DNA of 64,000 nucleotides from Roseiarcus sp963781895 (GTDB lineage Bacteria; Pseudomonadota; Alphaproteobacteria; Rhizobiales; Beijerinckiaceae), in contig CAWAIM010000005.1 of the NCBI GenBank assembly GCA_963781895.1, positions 1 to 64,000 of the forward strand, written 5' to 3'. Positions 17,096-26,070 of this stretch are shown here, one piece after another (the stretch's first letter is position 1; every line of letters starts with the position of its first letter). A program made the translations under genes and the position numbers. The notes below the pieces were generated by a model. It made no database searches. It had not been told where the DNA came from and was given only the letters and a program-made list of their open reading frames with translations.

Positions 17096-17189
17096 CGGGG
17101 GTCTAACTGATTGAAATGACATGACCCGTGCGGCAAAACGGCGGTAAACCAATCCTGCGCGCTTTCCGCGCCGCCTGGCCAACCTGCCG

Positions 17190-18536
17190 TCACGCCTTCT
17201 TCTTCCTCGCCCTAAACGCCTTCGCCCACCCGGCCCTCGCCTCCTGCCGGCCGCGCGCCACCGCCAGCGCGTCGGGCTCGACGTCTTTGGTGATGACCGA
17301 GCCCGAGCCGACATAGGCGCCGTCGCCGATCGTAACCGGGGCGACGAGGGCGGAATTGGAGCCGATGAACGCGCCGGCGCCGATGTCGGTCTTGAACTTC
17401 GAATAGCCGTCGTAGTTGCAGGTGATCGTGCCGGCGCCGATGTTGGCGTTGGCGCCGACGCGCGCGTCGCCGATGTAGCTCAGGTGGTTGACCTTCGCGC
17501 CCTCTTCGATCCTGGCCTTTTTGATCTCGACGAAGTTGCCGACCTTCGCTTTGGCGGCGATGTCGGCGCCCGGCCTCAACCGCGCGTAGGGACCGATCGA
17601 GGCGCCGCTGGCGATCCGGGCGCCTTCGAGATGCGAGAATGCGTGTATCACGGCGCCGTCTTCGATCGTGACGCCGGTCCCGATCACGACATGCGGTTCG
17701 ATGAGAACGTCCCGGCCGATGACGGTATCCCAGGACAGGAACACCGTTTCCGGGGCGACGAGCGTCGCGCCCTCGACCATGGCGCGACGGCGCAGCCGCG
17801 CCTGGAGCGCCGCCTCCGCCGCCGCGAGCTGCGCCCGGTCGTTGACGCCCATGACCTCCGTCCGCTCGGCGGTCAGAGCTCGAGCGACCAGGCCGCGCCC
17901 GTTCACGATCCCGACCAGATCGGTCAAATAATATTCCTTCTGCGCGTTGTCGGGCGTCACCGACTCCAGCAGGCTCAGCGCATCGGCGCCTGCAAAGGCG
18001 ACCGGTCCGGCGTTGCACAGCGGCGCCGCCTTCTCCTCTGGGCTTGCGTCCTTGTCCTCGCGGATCGCGACGAGGCGCCCGTCGCGCTCGATGAGGCGGC
18101 CGTAGCCGGCCGGATCGGCGGGCGTGAAGCCGACGGCGACCAGATCGGCGCCGCTGGCGAGGCCCGCGCGCATCGCTGCGAGCGTCGCGCCCGTGAGCAG
18201 CGGAATGTCCGCGTAAGTGACGAGAATGTCGTCATAGCCGCGGGCGATCAGCTCCCGCGCGGCCAGAACCGCATCGGCCGTGCCGCGCCGTTCGCGCTGG
18301 ACGAAAATGGACGCTCCCGGAGCGGCCTTAAGCGCCTCGGACGCGACATCGTCGCGGCCGGCGCCGACGACGACGGCGACATCGCCCGGACCCGCCGCGC
18401 TAACGGCGGAGAGCGCGTGGGCAAGCATCGAGCGGCCCGCGATTTCGTGCAGGACCTTGGGCCGGCTCGAACGCATGCGCACGCCCTCGCCAGCCGCGAG
18501 GACGAGGGTCAGACAGCGGCGAGCGTCGGAACTCAT
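17190..18536 (-). CDS. glmU: Bifunctional UDP-GlcNAc pyrophosphorylase / glucosamine-1-phosphate acetyltransferase
   Basis: Completes UDP-GlcNAc synthesis: acetylates glucosamine 1-phosphate and then uridylylates it. The 448-residue protein has the nucleotidyltransferase signature LAAGEGVRMRSSRPKVLHEI near the N terminus, QRERRGTADAV and YADIPLL, then a C-terminal left-handed beta-helix of hexapeptide repeats ending with NIGAGTITCNYDGYSKFKT and a basic tail (RARKKKA). Frame is intact. Its partner glmS lies on the same strand but beyond an accessory block. It is divergent from opgG. Confidence 0.96.
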   Translation of the reverse strand: MSSDARRCLTLVLAAGEGVRMRSSRPKVLHEIAGRSMLAHALSAVSAAGPGDVAVVVGAGRDDVASEALKAAPGASIFVQRERRGTADAVLAARELIARGYDDILVTYADIPLLTGATLAAMRAGLASGADLVAVGFTPADPAGYGRLIERDGRLVAIREDKDASPEEKAAPLCNAGPVAFAGADALSLLESVTPDNAQKEYYLTDLVGIVNGRGLVARALTAERTEVMGVNDRAQLAAAEAALQARLRRRAMVEGATLVAPETVFLSWDTVIGRDVLIEPHVVIGTGVTIEDGAVIHAFSHLEGARIASGASIGPYARLRPGADIAAKAKVGNFVEIKKARIEEGAKVNHLSYIGDARVGANANIGAGTITCNYDGYSKFKTDIGAGAFIGSNSALVAPVTIGDGAYVGSGSVITKDVEPDALAVARGRQEARAGWAKAFRARKKKA

Positions 18537-18854
18537 GCGGTGCTCCCATACGAGGCGGCCTCCCGGAAGCGAAACCCAACCGCCCGGCCGCGCAACGATC
18601 GGCGCGGCGCGCCGATTTTCCGACCGCGGATCCGGATTTCATCCGCGCCGCGTCGAAAGCGACATCGACGTTTTTCCCGATGGCGCAAATTCCGTCTCGC
18701 TGCGTCGCAAAAAACCATATACAACCTATCCGCTGGGGATGGAATGCGGCAGTTTTCCTTCTCTAAGGCGCTGATCTTTCACCGTGTCTTATAAAGACGC
18801 CGTGAGAGGCCGCCTCGCGCGGCCAGCCTCGGCGATGAGCGAACGAAGAGCACG
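18537..18854. promoter_or_regulatory. Divergent intergenic region between glmU and opgG
   Basis: 318 bases with no credible gene; it must carry the promoters for glmU (leftward) and opgGH (rightward). It contains locally AT-rich stretches such as AAAAAACCATATACAACC near 18709 and CTTATAAAG near 18788, the latter a possible -10-like element about 65 bases before opgG. No confident -35/-10 pair or operator can be assigned by eye. Confidence 0.35.
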
Positions 18855-20384
18855 ATGGCGGACACGCAACGTCGGGAATTTCTGGGCCTGGCCGTCGGCG
18901 GAGCGCTCGCGGCCGCGAGCGCGCGAGCGGGCCTCAGCCCCGCTTCGGCCGAACCTCTGGGGCAGCCCGTCCCGTTTGCCGCGAACACGGTGCTGAACAT
19001 GGCGATCGAACTCGCCCAGAAGCCCTTCGCGCCGCCCGAGGCGCCTCTCCCGAGCGTCTTCTCCGGACTCAACTTCGATCAATACGCTTCGATCCGCCGC
19101 GTTCCGTCTTCCGCGATCTGGAGCAACGAGAAGCTGGGCTTTTCGCTGGAGCCGCTGCATCGCGGCTTTGTCTATACGACGCCGGTCCAGATCAACATCG
19201 TCGAGAACGGCCTGGCGCAAAGAGTCATCTACGAATCGGCCGATTTCGACTTCGGCAAGTTGCAGACGCCGCCCAATGTCGGCGATCTCGGATTTTCGGG
19301 ATTGCGCGTCCTCGGCTCCTCGGACCAGGGCTTCCAGGACGTGGCGATCTTCCAGGGCGCGAGCTTCTACCGTTCCCGCGCCCTCGGCCAGAATTTCGGC
19401 GTGACCGCGCGCGGCCTGGCGATCCGAACCGGCGACGAGCCGGGCGAGGAGTTCCCGCTGTTTCGCGCCTTCTGGGTCGAAAAGCCGAGCCCGGCGTTGG
19501 ACAATCTGATCATCCACGCGCTGCTGGATTCTCCGAGCGTGACCGGCGCGTTCCGGTTCACGCTTCGTCCGCTCGAGACGACCATCATCGATACCGAAAT
19601 GACGCTGATTTCGCGCGTCGCCGTCGACAAGCTGGGTTTCGGCGCGATGGCCGCGGCCTACCTGTTCAGCCCGCTCGATCATCGCCGCACCGACGACGCA
19701 CGCTCGGCGGTGTATGAAACGACCGGCCTGCAGATCCTTTCCGGCAGCGGCGAGTGGCTATGGCGTCCCGTGTCCAATCGCGAGACCCTGCAGATTTCGG
19801 CATTCTCGGACGTCAACCCGCGCGGCTTTGGAATGCTGCAGCGCTCCCGGTCGTTCGACGCCTTCCTCGACGACGAGACGCATTGGGAGCTGAAGCCGAC
19901 GCTGTGGATCGAACCGATCGGCGACTGGGGCGAAGGCGATTTGCGCCTGCTCGAGATCCCGGCCGCGTCGGAAAACAACTCCAACATCGTCGCTCAGTGG
20001 CGCCCCAAGGCCGGGATGGCGATCGCCAAGAGCCTGTCGATCGCCTACCGGCAATTCTGGTGCTGGACGCCGCCCTCCAGGCCCCCGCTGGCGACTTGCG
20101 TGTCGAGCCGCAGCGGCAAGATCGGCAATCGCCGGCGGTTCGCGGTCGAAATGGCGGGGGACCTGTTCGCCGACCCGCAGAAGGCCGCGGCGGCGACCGC
20201 GGACGTTCGGTCGTCTCCCGGCAAGATCGTCTCGGTTCGATTGTTCCCTTACAAGGATAGGCGTTCGGTTCGCGTCGTTTTCGATCTTGACCCCGGGTCG
20301 GAAACCTATTCCGAGTTGCGGCTGACGCTCAATGTGGACAAGCAAGCGGTCAGCGAGACATGGCTCTATCGATGGACGGCTTGA
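18855..20384 (+). CDS. opgG: Periplasmic glucan biosynthesis protein OpgG/OpgD (MdoG family)
   Basis: Periplasmic protein needed for making or branching osmoregulated periplasmic glucans. The 509-residue protein begins with a twin-arginine signal (QRREFLGLAVGGALAAA at 5-21), so it is probably exported folded by Tat. Family segments include FSGLNFDQYASIR, FDFGKLQTPP, GFSGLRVL, QNFGVTARGLAIRTG, FRAFWVEKP and the C-terminal SETWLYRW. The final 25 bases overlap the start of opgH, giving tight coupling. OpgG acts on chains exported by OpgH. Confidence 0.93.
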   Translation: MADTQRREFLGLAVGGALAAASARAGLSPASAEPLGQPVPFAANTVLNMAIELAQKPFAPPEAPLPSVFSGLNFDQYASIRRVPSSAIWSNEKLGFSLEPLHRGFVYTTPVQINIVENGLAQRVIYESADFDFGKLQTPPNVGDLGFSGLRVLGSSDQGFQDVAIFQGASFYRSRALGQNFGVTARGLAIRTGDEPGEEFPLFRAFWVEKPSPALDNLIIHALLDSPSVTGAFRFTLRPLETTIIDTEMTLISRVAVDKLGFGAMAAAYLFSPLDHRRTDDARSAVYETTGLQILSGSGEWLWRPVSNRETLQISAFSDVNPRGFGMLQRSRSFDAFLDDETHWELKPTLWIEPIGDWGEGDLRLLEIPAASENNSNIVAQWRPKAGMAIAKSLSIAYRQFWCWTPPSRPPLATCVSSRSGKIGNRRRFAVEMAGDLFADPQKAAAATADVRSSPGKIVSVRLFPYKDRRSVRVVFDLDPGSETYSELRLTLNVDKQAVSETWLYRWTA

Positions 20385-22564
20385 CGCTCGCTCCGGCGCA
20401 AACGCCGCCGGACGATCTGGGCTCGTCATGGGGCTCGTCGATGCCCGGTTTCGCGCCGCTCGCGATGCCGGCGCAGTCCTTCAAGCGCTTTTCGCCCGAC
20501 GACAGGCGGGCGTGGATCGACCCGCGCCTTGCCGCGCCGCCAATCCTGACCCGCCTCGTCGTTTTCGGCGGCGCGATCGCGCTCAGCGTCTACGGCGCCT
20601 ACCAGATGTACAAGGTCGTGGGAGTCGGTCCGATCACCGCGCTCGAATGGGTCTTGGTGGTCCTTTTCATCATCACGTTCTCGTGGGTCGCTCTTTCATT
20701 TTCCGCGAGCGTGGTCGGCTTCGTCTGGCTCCTCGCTCACGGGCGCCGGCGCGAGCCGGCGCCGGCCTCGCTGTCGCAAAAGACAGCGGTCGTGATGCCG
20801 ATCTACAACGAAGCGCCCTCGCGCGTCTTCGGCGCGATGCAGGCCATTCTCGAGGACGTCGAGCGCACCGGACTTGGACGCGCGTTCGACTTCTTCTTTC
20901 TCTCCGACACCACCGACGCCAACGTCTGGATCGCCGAGGAGCGGGCCTTCGTGGCGATGCGCGAGCGGCAGCCCGGCGCGCGAATTTATTACCGCCGCAG
21001 GCGCAAGAACACGGGCCGAAAAGCGGGCAACATCGCCGACTTCGTCACCCAGTGGGGCGGCCACTATCCGCAAATGGTCGTCCTCGACGCCGACAGTCTG
21101 ATGACGGGCGATGCGATCGTCCGTCTGGCGGCGGCGATGGAGAAGGATCCGGACGCCGGCATCATTCAGAGCCTGCCGCTCATCATCAACCGCAACACGA
21201 TGTTCGCGCGGCTGCAGCAGTTCGCGGCCCGCATCGCCGGCCCTGTCATTGCCGCCGGCCTGTGCGCCTGGATGGGGCGCGACGGCAATTATTGGGGCCA
21301 CAACGCGATCATCCGCACCCGCGCCTTCGCCGACCATTGCGGCATGCCGGACCTGCCCGGCAAGCCCCCGTTCGGCGGCCACATTCTCAGCCACGACTTC
21401 GTCGAGGCGGCGCTCATGCGGCGCGCGGGATATTCCGTCTACATGCTGCCGACGCTCGGCGGTTCGTATGAGGAGAGCCCGCCGTCGCTGATCGACCTCG
21501 CCACCCGCGATCGGCGCTGGTGCCAAGGCAATCTCCAGCACATTCGGGTCATCGGCGCCAAGGGCTTCGTCCTGGCGTCGCGCCAGCATTTCGCGACCGG
21601 GATCATGGGTTATGTCGCCTCGCCGGTATGGATGGCGCAGTTGCTGGTCGGCATCGCGCTGGTGCTGCAGTCGCACTACATTCGACCCGAGTATTTCACC
21701 GCCGATTTCTCGCTGTTTCCGGCCTGGCCGCGTTTCGACTACGAACGCGCGCTGCAATTGTTCGTGCTCACGATCGGCATCCTGCTCGCGCCGAAATTCC
21801 TCGGCCTCGCCATCGCTCTTATCGACGGGCCGACCCGGAGGGGTTCCGGCGGCGCGCTGGGCCTCATCGCCTCGACCGTGGTCGAGATCGTGATCTCGGC
21901 GGCTGTGGCGCCCATCATGATGCTGATCCAGTCCGGGTCGGTGGCCCAGATTGTTTCGGGACGGGACACCGGCTGGAATCCGCAACGCCGAGACGACGGA
22001 TCGATCCCATTTCGAAGCATCGCGCGCCGCCACCGCGCGCATGCGGCTCTCGGCCTGCTGACGCTGTTCGCCGCGGCGCTCATCTCGCCCTCGCTGGTTC
22101 TGTGGATGTCGCCGACGATCGCCGGCCTCATCCTTTCCATCCCGCTCTCATGGGCGAGCGGACAATTGTGGCTTGGACTCCTGATGCGGCGCCTGGGATT
22201 GCTCCGCACGCCGGAGGAAACGTCGCCGCCGCACGTCGTCGAACGCGCCAACGCGCTGGCCGCCGAGCTCGCGCTCCTCGGCCGCGATCACGACGACGCG
22301 CTGATGGCGATCAACGCCGACCCCGCCCTGCGCGCCATTCACGAGGCGTTCCTGCCCGAGGCGCCGCGTCACAAGCTGGGCGACGTCGACGTCGACGCCG
22401 CCGTCGCGGCGGCGAAGCTCAACGACGCCGAAACGATTGAAGACGCATGCGCCTGGCTCAAGCCGCGCGAACGAATTGCGGTCCTCAACGACCGTGCGCT
22501 GATCGCGATGCTGACGCGCCTGCGCAACGGCCACGCGGGCGTCGAAAACCCGGCCGGCGCTTAA
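20360..22564 (+). CDS. opgH: Glucans biosynthesis glucosyltransferase OpgH (MdoH)
   Basis: Inner-membrane family 2 glycosyltransferase that makes the beta-1,2-glucan backbone from UDP-glucose and passes it to the periplasm. The 734-residue protein has membrane helices near 60-115, then the catalytic domain with VVMPIYNEAPSRVFG, LDADSLM (DxD), the SHDFVEAALMRRAGY acceptor region and TRDRRWCQGN (the family's QxxRW-type site), followed by several more helices. It overlaps opgG by 25 bases. The 3' end overlaps the convergent rhomboid gene by 4 bases. Confidence 0.94.
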   Translation: MALSMDGLTLAPAQTPPDDLGSSWGSSMPGFAPLAMPAQSFKRFSPDDRRAWIDPRLAAPPILTRLVVFGGAIALSVYGAYQMYKVVGVGPITALEWVLVVLFIITFSWVALSFSASVVGFVWLLAHGRRREPAPASLSQKTAVVMPIYNEAPSRVFGAMQAILEDVERTGLGRAFDFFFLSDTTDANVWIAEERAFVAMRERQPGARIYYRRRRKNTGRKAGNIADFVTQWGGHYPQMVVLDADSLMTGDAIVRLAAAMEKDPDAGIIQSLPLIINRNTMFARLQQFAARIAGPVIAAGLCAWMGRDGNYWGHNAIIRTRAFADHCGMPDLPGKPPFGGHILSHDFVEAALMRRAGYSVYMLPTLGGSYEESPPSLIDLATRDRRWCQGNLQHIRVIGAKGFVLASRQHFATGIMGYVASPVWMAQLLVGIALVLQSHYIRPEYFTADFSLFPAWPRFDYERALQLFVLTIGILLAPKFLGLAIALIDGPTRRGSGGALGLIASTVVEIVISAAVAPIMMLIQSGSVAQIVSGRDTGWNPQRRDDGSIPFRSIARRHRAHAALGLLTLFAAALISPSLVLWMSPTIAGLILSIPLSWASGQLWLGLLMRRLGLLRTPEETSPPHVVERANALAAELALLGRDHDDALMAINADPALRAIHEAFLPEAPRHKLGDVDVDAAVAAAKLNDAETIEDACAWLKPRERIAVLNDRALIAMLTRLRNGHAGVENPAGA

Positions 22565-23400
22565 CCCGGCCCGGCCATGTCCGGGAGCGGGCGCGGCGGG
22601 GGATCAAACAGGTCAAACAGGAGAAAGCCGGTAAAAAAGCCTCCCAGATGGGCGACCCAGGCGACCGGCGCCTCGGATAGACCAAGCGCCTGCGCGAATG
22701 CGCCGAAGACGAAATTCGTCACCAGCCACACGCCGATGAAGATCAACGCGCGACGGTCGACGAAGACCCCCCGCAGCGTCGCGGCCGGAACCGGCTCGGT
22801 CTCCGCCCAACGCCTCGCCCCCGGCGGTCCGAGCGGCGCCCCGGGTTCGAACATGAACCGCGCCGCCGCGCCCATCAGGCCCGAATCCGAGCCCGACACC
22901 CCAATCAACGGCGCAAAATCCATTGGCGCGCTGACCCAATGCGCCAACGCGCTGGCGATCGCGGTCACGGCCATGAAGACGAGGAACCGCGCCGATCCAA
23001 ACCGGCGCGCGACCGGCGGCCCGAAAGCGAACAGCCAGATCGTGTTGAGGAGGACGTGCGTCCACGAGCCGTGAAGAAAGGCGTAGGTCAGAAGCGTCCA
23101 CAGCTTCGTCCCTCCGCCCAGGGCGTGCAGATCGCGCATCTCGCGCGCCTGCTCGAGCGCGACCGGATCCGAGTTCGCCCGCACCAGCAGATCGACCGCC
23201 CGTTCCGGCCACAATCCGATCGTCAACCGCCCGGGCGCGAACGCGAAGTCACGCAGGATCGCGTCCTGAATCGCGTCGGGCGCCCAGTCAAACGCCGCAT
23301 AGATTGCGAGAAACACGACGGCGAGAGCGACCACGACCCCCGGCACGTCGAAGATCGGTTCCCGTCGTCGCGCCGGGCTGGGCGGCTCGATAGCGTTCAT
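22561..23400 (-). CDS. Rhomboid family intramembrane serine protease
   Basis: Cleaves membrane proteins within the bilayer; the substrate is unknown. The 279-residue protein has about six helices, the loop HGSWTHVLLNTIWLFAFG (conserved His/Asn region), the catalytic serine in GVSGSDSGLMGAAARF, and the catalytic histidine in VAHLGGFFTGF. The alphaproteobacterial form ends with a short proline-rich tail. The stop overlaps that of opgH tail-to-tail. An apparent leader with an intrinsic terminator lies about 155-270 bases upstream on the same strand, so expression may be attenuated. Confidence 0.9.
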   Translation of the reverse strand: MNAIEPPSPARRREPIFDVPGVVVALAVVFLAIYAAFDWAPDAIQDAILRDFAFAPGRLTIGLWPERAVDLLVRANSDPVALEQAREMRDLHALGGGTKLWTLLTYAFLHGSWTHVLLNTIWLFAFGPPVARRFGSARFLVFMAVTAIASALAHWVSAPMDFAPLIGVSGSDSGLMGAAARFMFEPGAPLGPPGARRWAETEPVPAATLRGVFVDRRALIFIGVWLVTNFVFGAFAQALGLSEAPVAWVAHLGGFFTGFLLFDLFDPPPRPLPDMAGPG

Positions 23401-23554
23401 AACGTCTTCAAGCCTTTCGATCGAACCCTGACGCGCGCTCAGCGCCGATCCGCGACCTGCGCGAGGCGCGAAATCGCGACCCTGCGGCAGTCCAGACCGA
23501 CGCCGTTTTGAGACGAAGCGTTATCCCTTCAAGGGGGCTGACGGCAAGGGACGA

Positions 23555-23590
23555 AAAAAGAAAGGGAGAGCCCGGAGCACAGGCCCTCCC
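23555..23590 (-). terminator. Intrinsic terminator on the minus strand, upstream of the rhomboid gene
   Basis: Read on the minus strand: a 9-bp stem GGGAGGGCC / GGCTCTCCC (one G-U pair) with a 9-base loop, followed by TTTCTTTTTT. This is a textbook rho-independent terminator. It stands 9 bases after the stop of a 22-codon ORF and about 150 bases before the rhomboid start. On the plus strand no T tract follows. Confidence 0.8.
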
Positions 23591-23599
23591 CTGCTTACG

Positions 23600-23668
23600 T
23601 CAGGCGCCGCGTCCCAACTGTGGCCGGAGCATGGTCACGGTCGTCACGCCACGTATCGAACTGCGCAT
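23600..23668 (-). CDS. Putative 22-residue leader peptide or small ORF
   Basis: ATG 23668 to TGA 23600, beginning MRSSIRGVTTVTMLRPQ. It ends 9 bases before the intrinsic terminator at 23555-23590, so a short transcript would carry this ORF and then stop. The layout resembles an attenuator leader or a small RNA with an embedded peptide. The ORF is enriched in Arg, Thr and Val but has no run of one amino acid. The Shine-Dalgarno is weak. The rest of the 23401-23961 interval holds no other recognisable gene; AT-rich sequence (TGTTAACAATAATAATGG, near 23804-23821) lies upstream and could be its promoter. Confidence 0.4.
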   Translation of the reverse strand: MRSSIRGVTTVTMLRPQLGRGA

Positions 23669-23961
23669 CTCAGGGACTTTTCCCGTCGGCGGCGCCCATC
23701 GCGACGCTTTCGGCTTGCCGGAGCACGCAAACCTCGGACGTCGCAGTCTCGATTTGCAAACTATGCCAAAGACCGGCCGGGTCCGCAATCTCGGACCATT
23801 ATTATTGTTAACACAACTTCCCTTGCGGAAGGCGCCGCGGATTCCTTGTCCCGCCGCGCCACGGCATGGTCCCTGCTTCATTGCCTCCGATCCGGCGCAA
23901 ATGGCCGAAAGGCGTTCCTTTGTGAGACGGATGTTCCATTGGGGGTCGCGGAGGAAAGAGA

Positions 23962-24555
23962 ATGAAGCTCGCGGTCACCTTGGAGCTCTACGCCTATTGG
24001 AGCGCCCTGCGCGGCGCGCGCAGCGCCCCCGAGCGAAACGACATCGACCCTGGCGCCATCCGCAGCGTTCTGGCCGACACGTTCGTGCTCGATTTCGACA
24101 GTCAGAACGGGTTTCCCCTCCGCATTGCCGGATCGAGGGCCAATGCTCTGTTTTTGAGGGAGCTCAGGGGAGTTTCTTTCCTGCGGATTTGGCGTGAGGC
24201 CGATCGCCAGGAAGTCAAATCAATTCTTGAATGCGTCGCTGACGAGGCGCAGCCGTTTCTCATCGGCGCCGAGGCGTTGCCGGCAGGCCTGGCTTCCGTC
24301 GACATCGAGGTTGCGCTGCTGCCGCTTCGTCACCATGGCTTGACCCATTCCCGCATTCTCGGCTCCATCGCCGTCAGCGCGGCGCCGGATTGGCTCGGAC
24401 TCATTGGCGCAGGTCAAATGAGGCTGACCTCGCTCCGCTCGCTCGACCCCAAAATGTCGCCGCAGCCCGCGCGGGAAACGATGGTCGCGCCCGATTTTTC
24501 CGTCCGCAATACGCCGACCCGCCATGGACATCTGTTCGTCTACTCTCGCGATTGA
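23962..24555 (+). CDS. PAS domain-containing protein (PAS_5/PF07310-like)
   Basis: A 197-residue cytosolic protein starting at ATG 23962, preceded by GAGGAAAGAG. Sequence such as LYAYWSALRGARSAPERNDI, DPGAIRSVLADTFVLDF and PLRIAGSRANALF matches the Alphaproteobacterial PAS_5 family, which is often encoded next to PilZ proteins. Ligand and output are unknown; there is no kinase or cyclase domain, so it may act through a partner. The PilZ gene follows by about 150 bases on the same strand. Frame is intact. Confidence 0.8.
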   Translation: MKLAVTLELYAYWSALRGARSAPERNDIDPGAIRSVLADTFVLDFDSQNGFPLRIAGSRANALFLRELRGVSFLRIWREADRQEVKSILECVADEAQPFLIGAEALPAGLASVDIEVALLPLRHHGLTHSRILGSIAVSAAPDWLGLIGAGQMRLTSLRSLDPKMSPQPARETMVAPDFSVRNTPTRHGHLFVYSRD

Positions 24556-24704
24556 CGCGCGACTTGACGCGGCGGAATCGCGTTTGTGTAACAGGGCTTT
24601 AATTCCTCCGGGATAGATATTCGATTATTACCCTCGCGGGTGCGATTCATCGCACTATTCAGGAATCGGCGTCGGCGGGCGCCGGAGCACAGGAGCGCGC
24701 GATC

Positions 24705-25316
24705 TTGGGCGCTGTGGCACGGAGCATTGCGGAGCCCGCGAGCGTCGAACGGCGGCGTCACCAGCGGGTCCGGATTCGCCTGACCGGACAATTCATGCGC
24801 TCCGACCGCAAGGAATTCGACTGCGTCGCGATCGACATGTCCCCCGGCGGAATTGCGCTATCGGCGGACGCCGGCGTCAATCCCGGAGAGCGGATCGTCA
24901 TCTATCTGAACCAGATCGGCCGAATCGAGGGAAAGGTCGCGCGCATCTTCGCCGGGGGATTCGCGATCCAGATGCAATTGACTCCGGTCAAGCGCGACAA
25001 GCTCGCCGATCAGTTGACCTGGCTGGCCAACCGCAATTCGCTCGGAATGCCCGAGGATCGACGGCATGAGCGGCTTGCGCCGCGTGACCGTTACACGACC
25101 CTGAGGCTCGCGAATGGCCGCGAATTCGCGGCCAGGCTGATCGACATTTCGATGTCGGGCGCGGCGATAACCGTTGATTACAAGCCCCCGATCGGCTCGC
25201 CGGTCGTGGTCGGGTCGACGCCAGCTCAGGTGGTGCGCGTGCTCGACAACGGAATCGCGGTTGAATTCTTGCGGATGATTCCCGCCGAGCTATTCAGCAC
25301 CGACATTACGCTCTGA
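24705..25316 (+). CDS. PilZ domain protein with two PilZ-like modules
   Basis: Likely cyclic-di-GMP receptor. The 203-residue protein has ERRRHQRVRIRL (an RxxxR-type motif) and DMSPGGIAL (the D/NxSxxG motif) in the first module (about 15-105). A second module from about 118 has RHERLAPRDRY and DISMSGAAI, which lacks the final Gly and may be degenerate. No membrane segment or effector domain is seen. It pairs with the upstream PAS gene, suggesting a small sensory unit controlling motility, polysaccharide or biofilm behaviour; opgGH lie close by, but a link is not shown. The start could lie further in. Confidence 0.85.
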   Translation: MGAVARSIAEPASVERRRHQRVRIRLTGQFMRSDRKEFDCVAIDMSPGGIALSADAGVNPGERIVIYLNQIGRIEGKVARIFAGGFAIQMQLTPVKRDKLADQLTWLANRNSLGMPEDRRHERLAPRDRYTTLRLANGREFAARLIDISMSGAAITVDYKPPIGSPVVVGSTPAQVVRVLDNGIAVEFLRMIPAELFSTDITL

Positions 25317-25367
25317 CAGGAAAGTCCGTCGTTGGCGGTCCGCTCGCGCCGTTGAGGCCGGCGCCGA

Positions 25368-25911
25368 TCACGACGCGCCGCCGCCGATCGGCTTCAGTCC
25401 CGACGCGTAGCGGCGCCAATTCTCCACGTAGCGCTGGGCGGAGCGGCGAAGGTCCAGGAGCGCCTCGCCGTCGAGCGTGCGGACGGCCTTGGCGGGCGAA
25501 CCGACGATGAGCGAATGGTCGGCGAAGTCCTTGCCCTCCGTCACCAGCGCGCGCGCCGCCCACCAGGCATCCGCGGCCGATCCTCGCTCCGTTGAGCACG
25601 ACCGCGCCCATGCCGACCAGCGAACCCTCGCCGATCACGCAGCCGTGCAGGATCGCGTTGTGGCCGATGGTGCAGTCGTCGCCGATGCTGAGCGGGTACC
25701 CCATGTCGGTGTGGAGAGTGCAAAAGTCCTGAATGTTCGTGCGAGCGCCGATGTCGATCGGCTCGTTGTCGCCCCGCAGGACCGCCCCGAACCAAATCCC
25801 GACGTCGATTCCGACCGAAACATCGCCGATCAGGCAGGCGCTGGGCGCGATCCAATAGCGACCCTCCGGCGGCAGCGCCGGCCTTCGGCCGTCGAGCGCG
25901 TACAATGGCAT
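25368..25911 (-). CDS. Gamma carbonic anhydrase family protein, one frameshift
   Basis: Left-handed beta-helix protein of the CaiE/PaaY/gamma-carbonic-anhydrase-like group. ATG 25911 (MPLYALDGRRPALPPEG) leads into hexapeptide repeats with RGDNEPIDIGARTNIQD, HTDMGYPLSIGDDCTIGHNA and LHGC, including the zinc-ligand histidines expected for the family. After GRGCLVG one extra G near 25557-25560 breaks the frame; the continuation ARALVTEGKDFADHSLIVGS and then PAKAVR ends at TGA 25368. The joined protein is about 180 residues, the usual length. Substrate is unknown. Confidence 0.85.
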
Positions 25912-26070
25912 TGGGGAATCCTCCAGACGTCCCGCCTCGACGGCCTTTATAGCAACGCGCGCGCTCGGGCGCCTGTTCTCTTATCGCGCGAGCGGGCACA
26001 ATGGCTGGGGTCCGGGCGGCGATTCGGCGCGCGCCGGGCGGGCTGGCGCTGCATCCGGAGGGAAGCGGAA

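Noticed and set aside
23700..23790. TGGCAT...TTGCA on the minus strand, considered as a sigma-54 promoter for the leader
   Set aside because: The spacing between the GG and GC elements is one base short of the -24/-12 consensus, which sigma-54 does not tolerate well.
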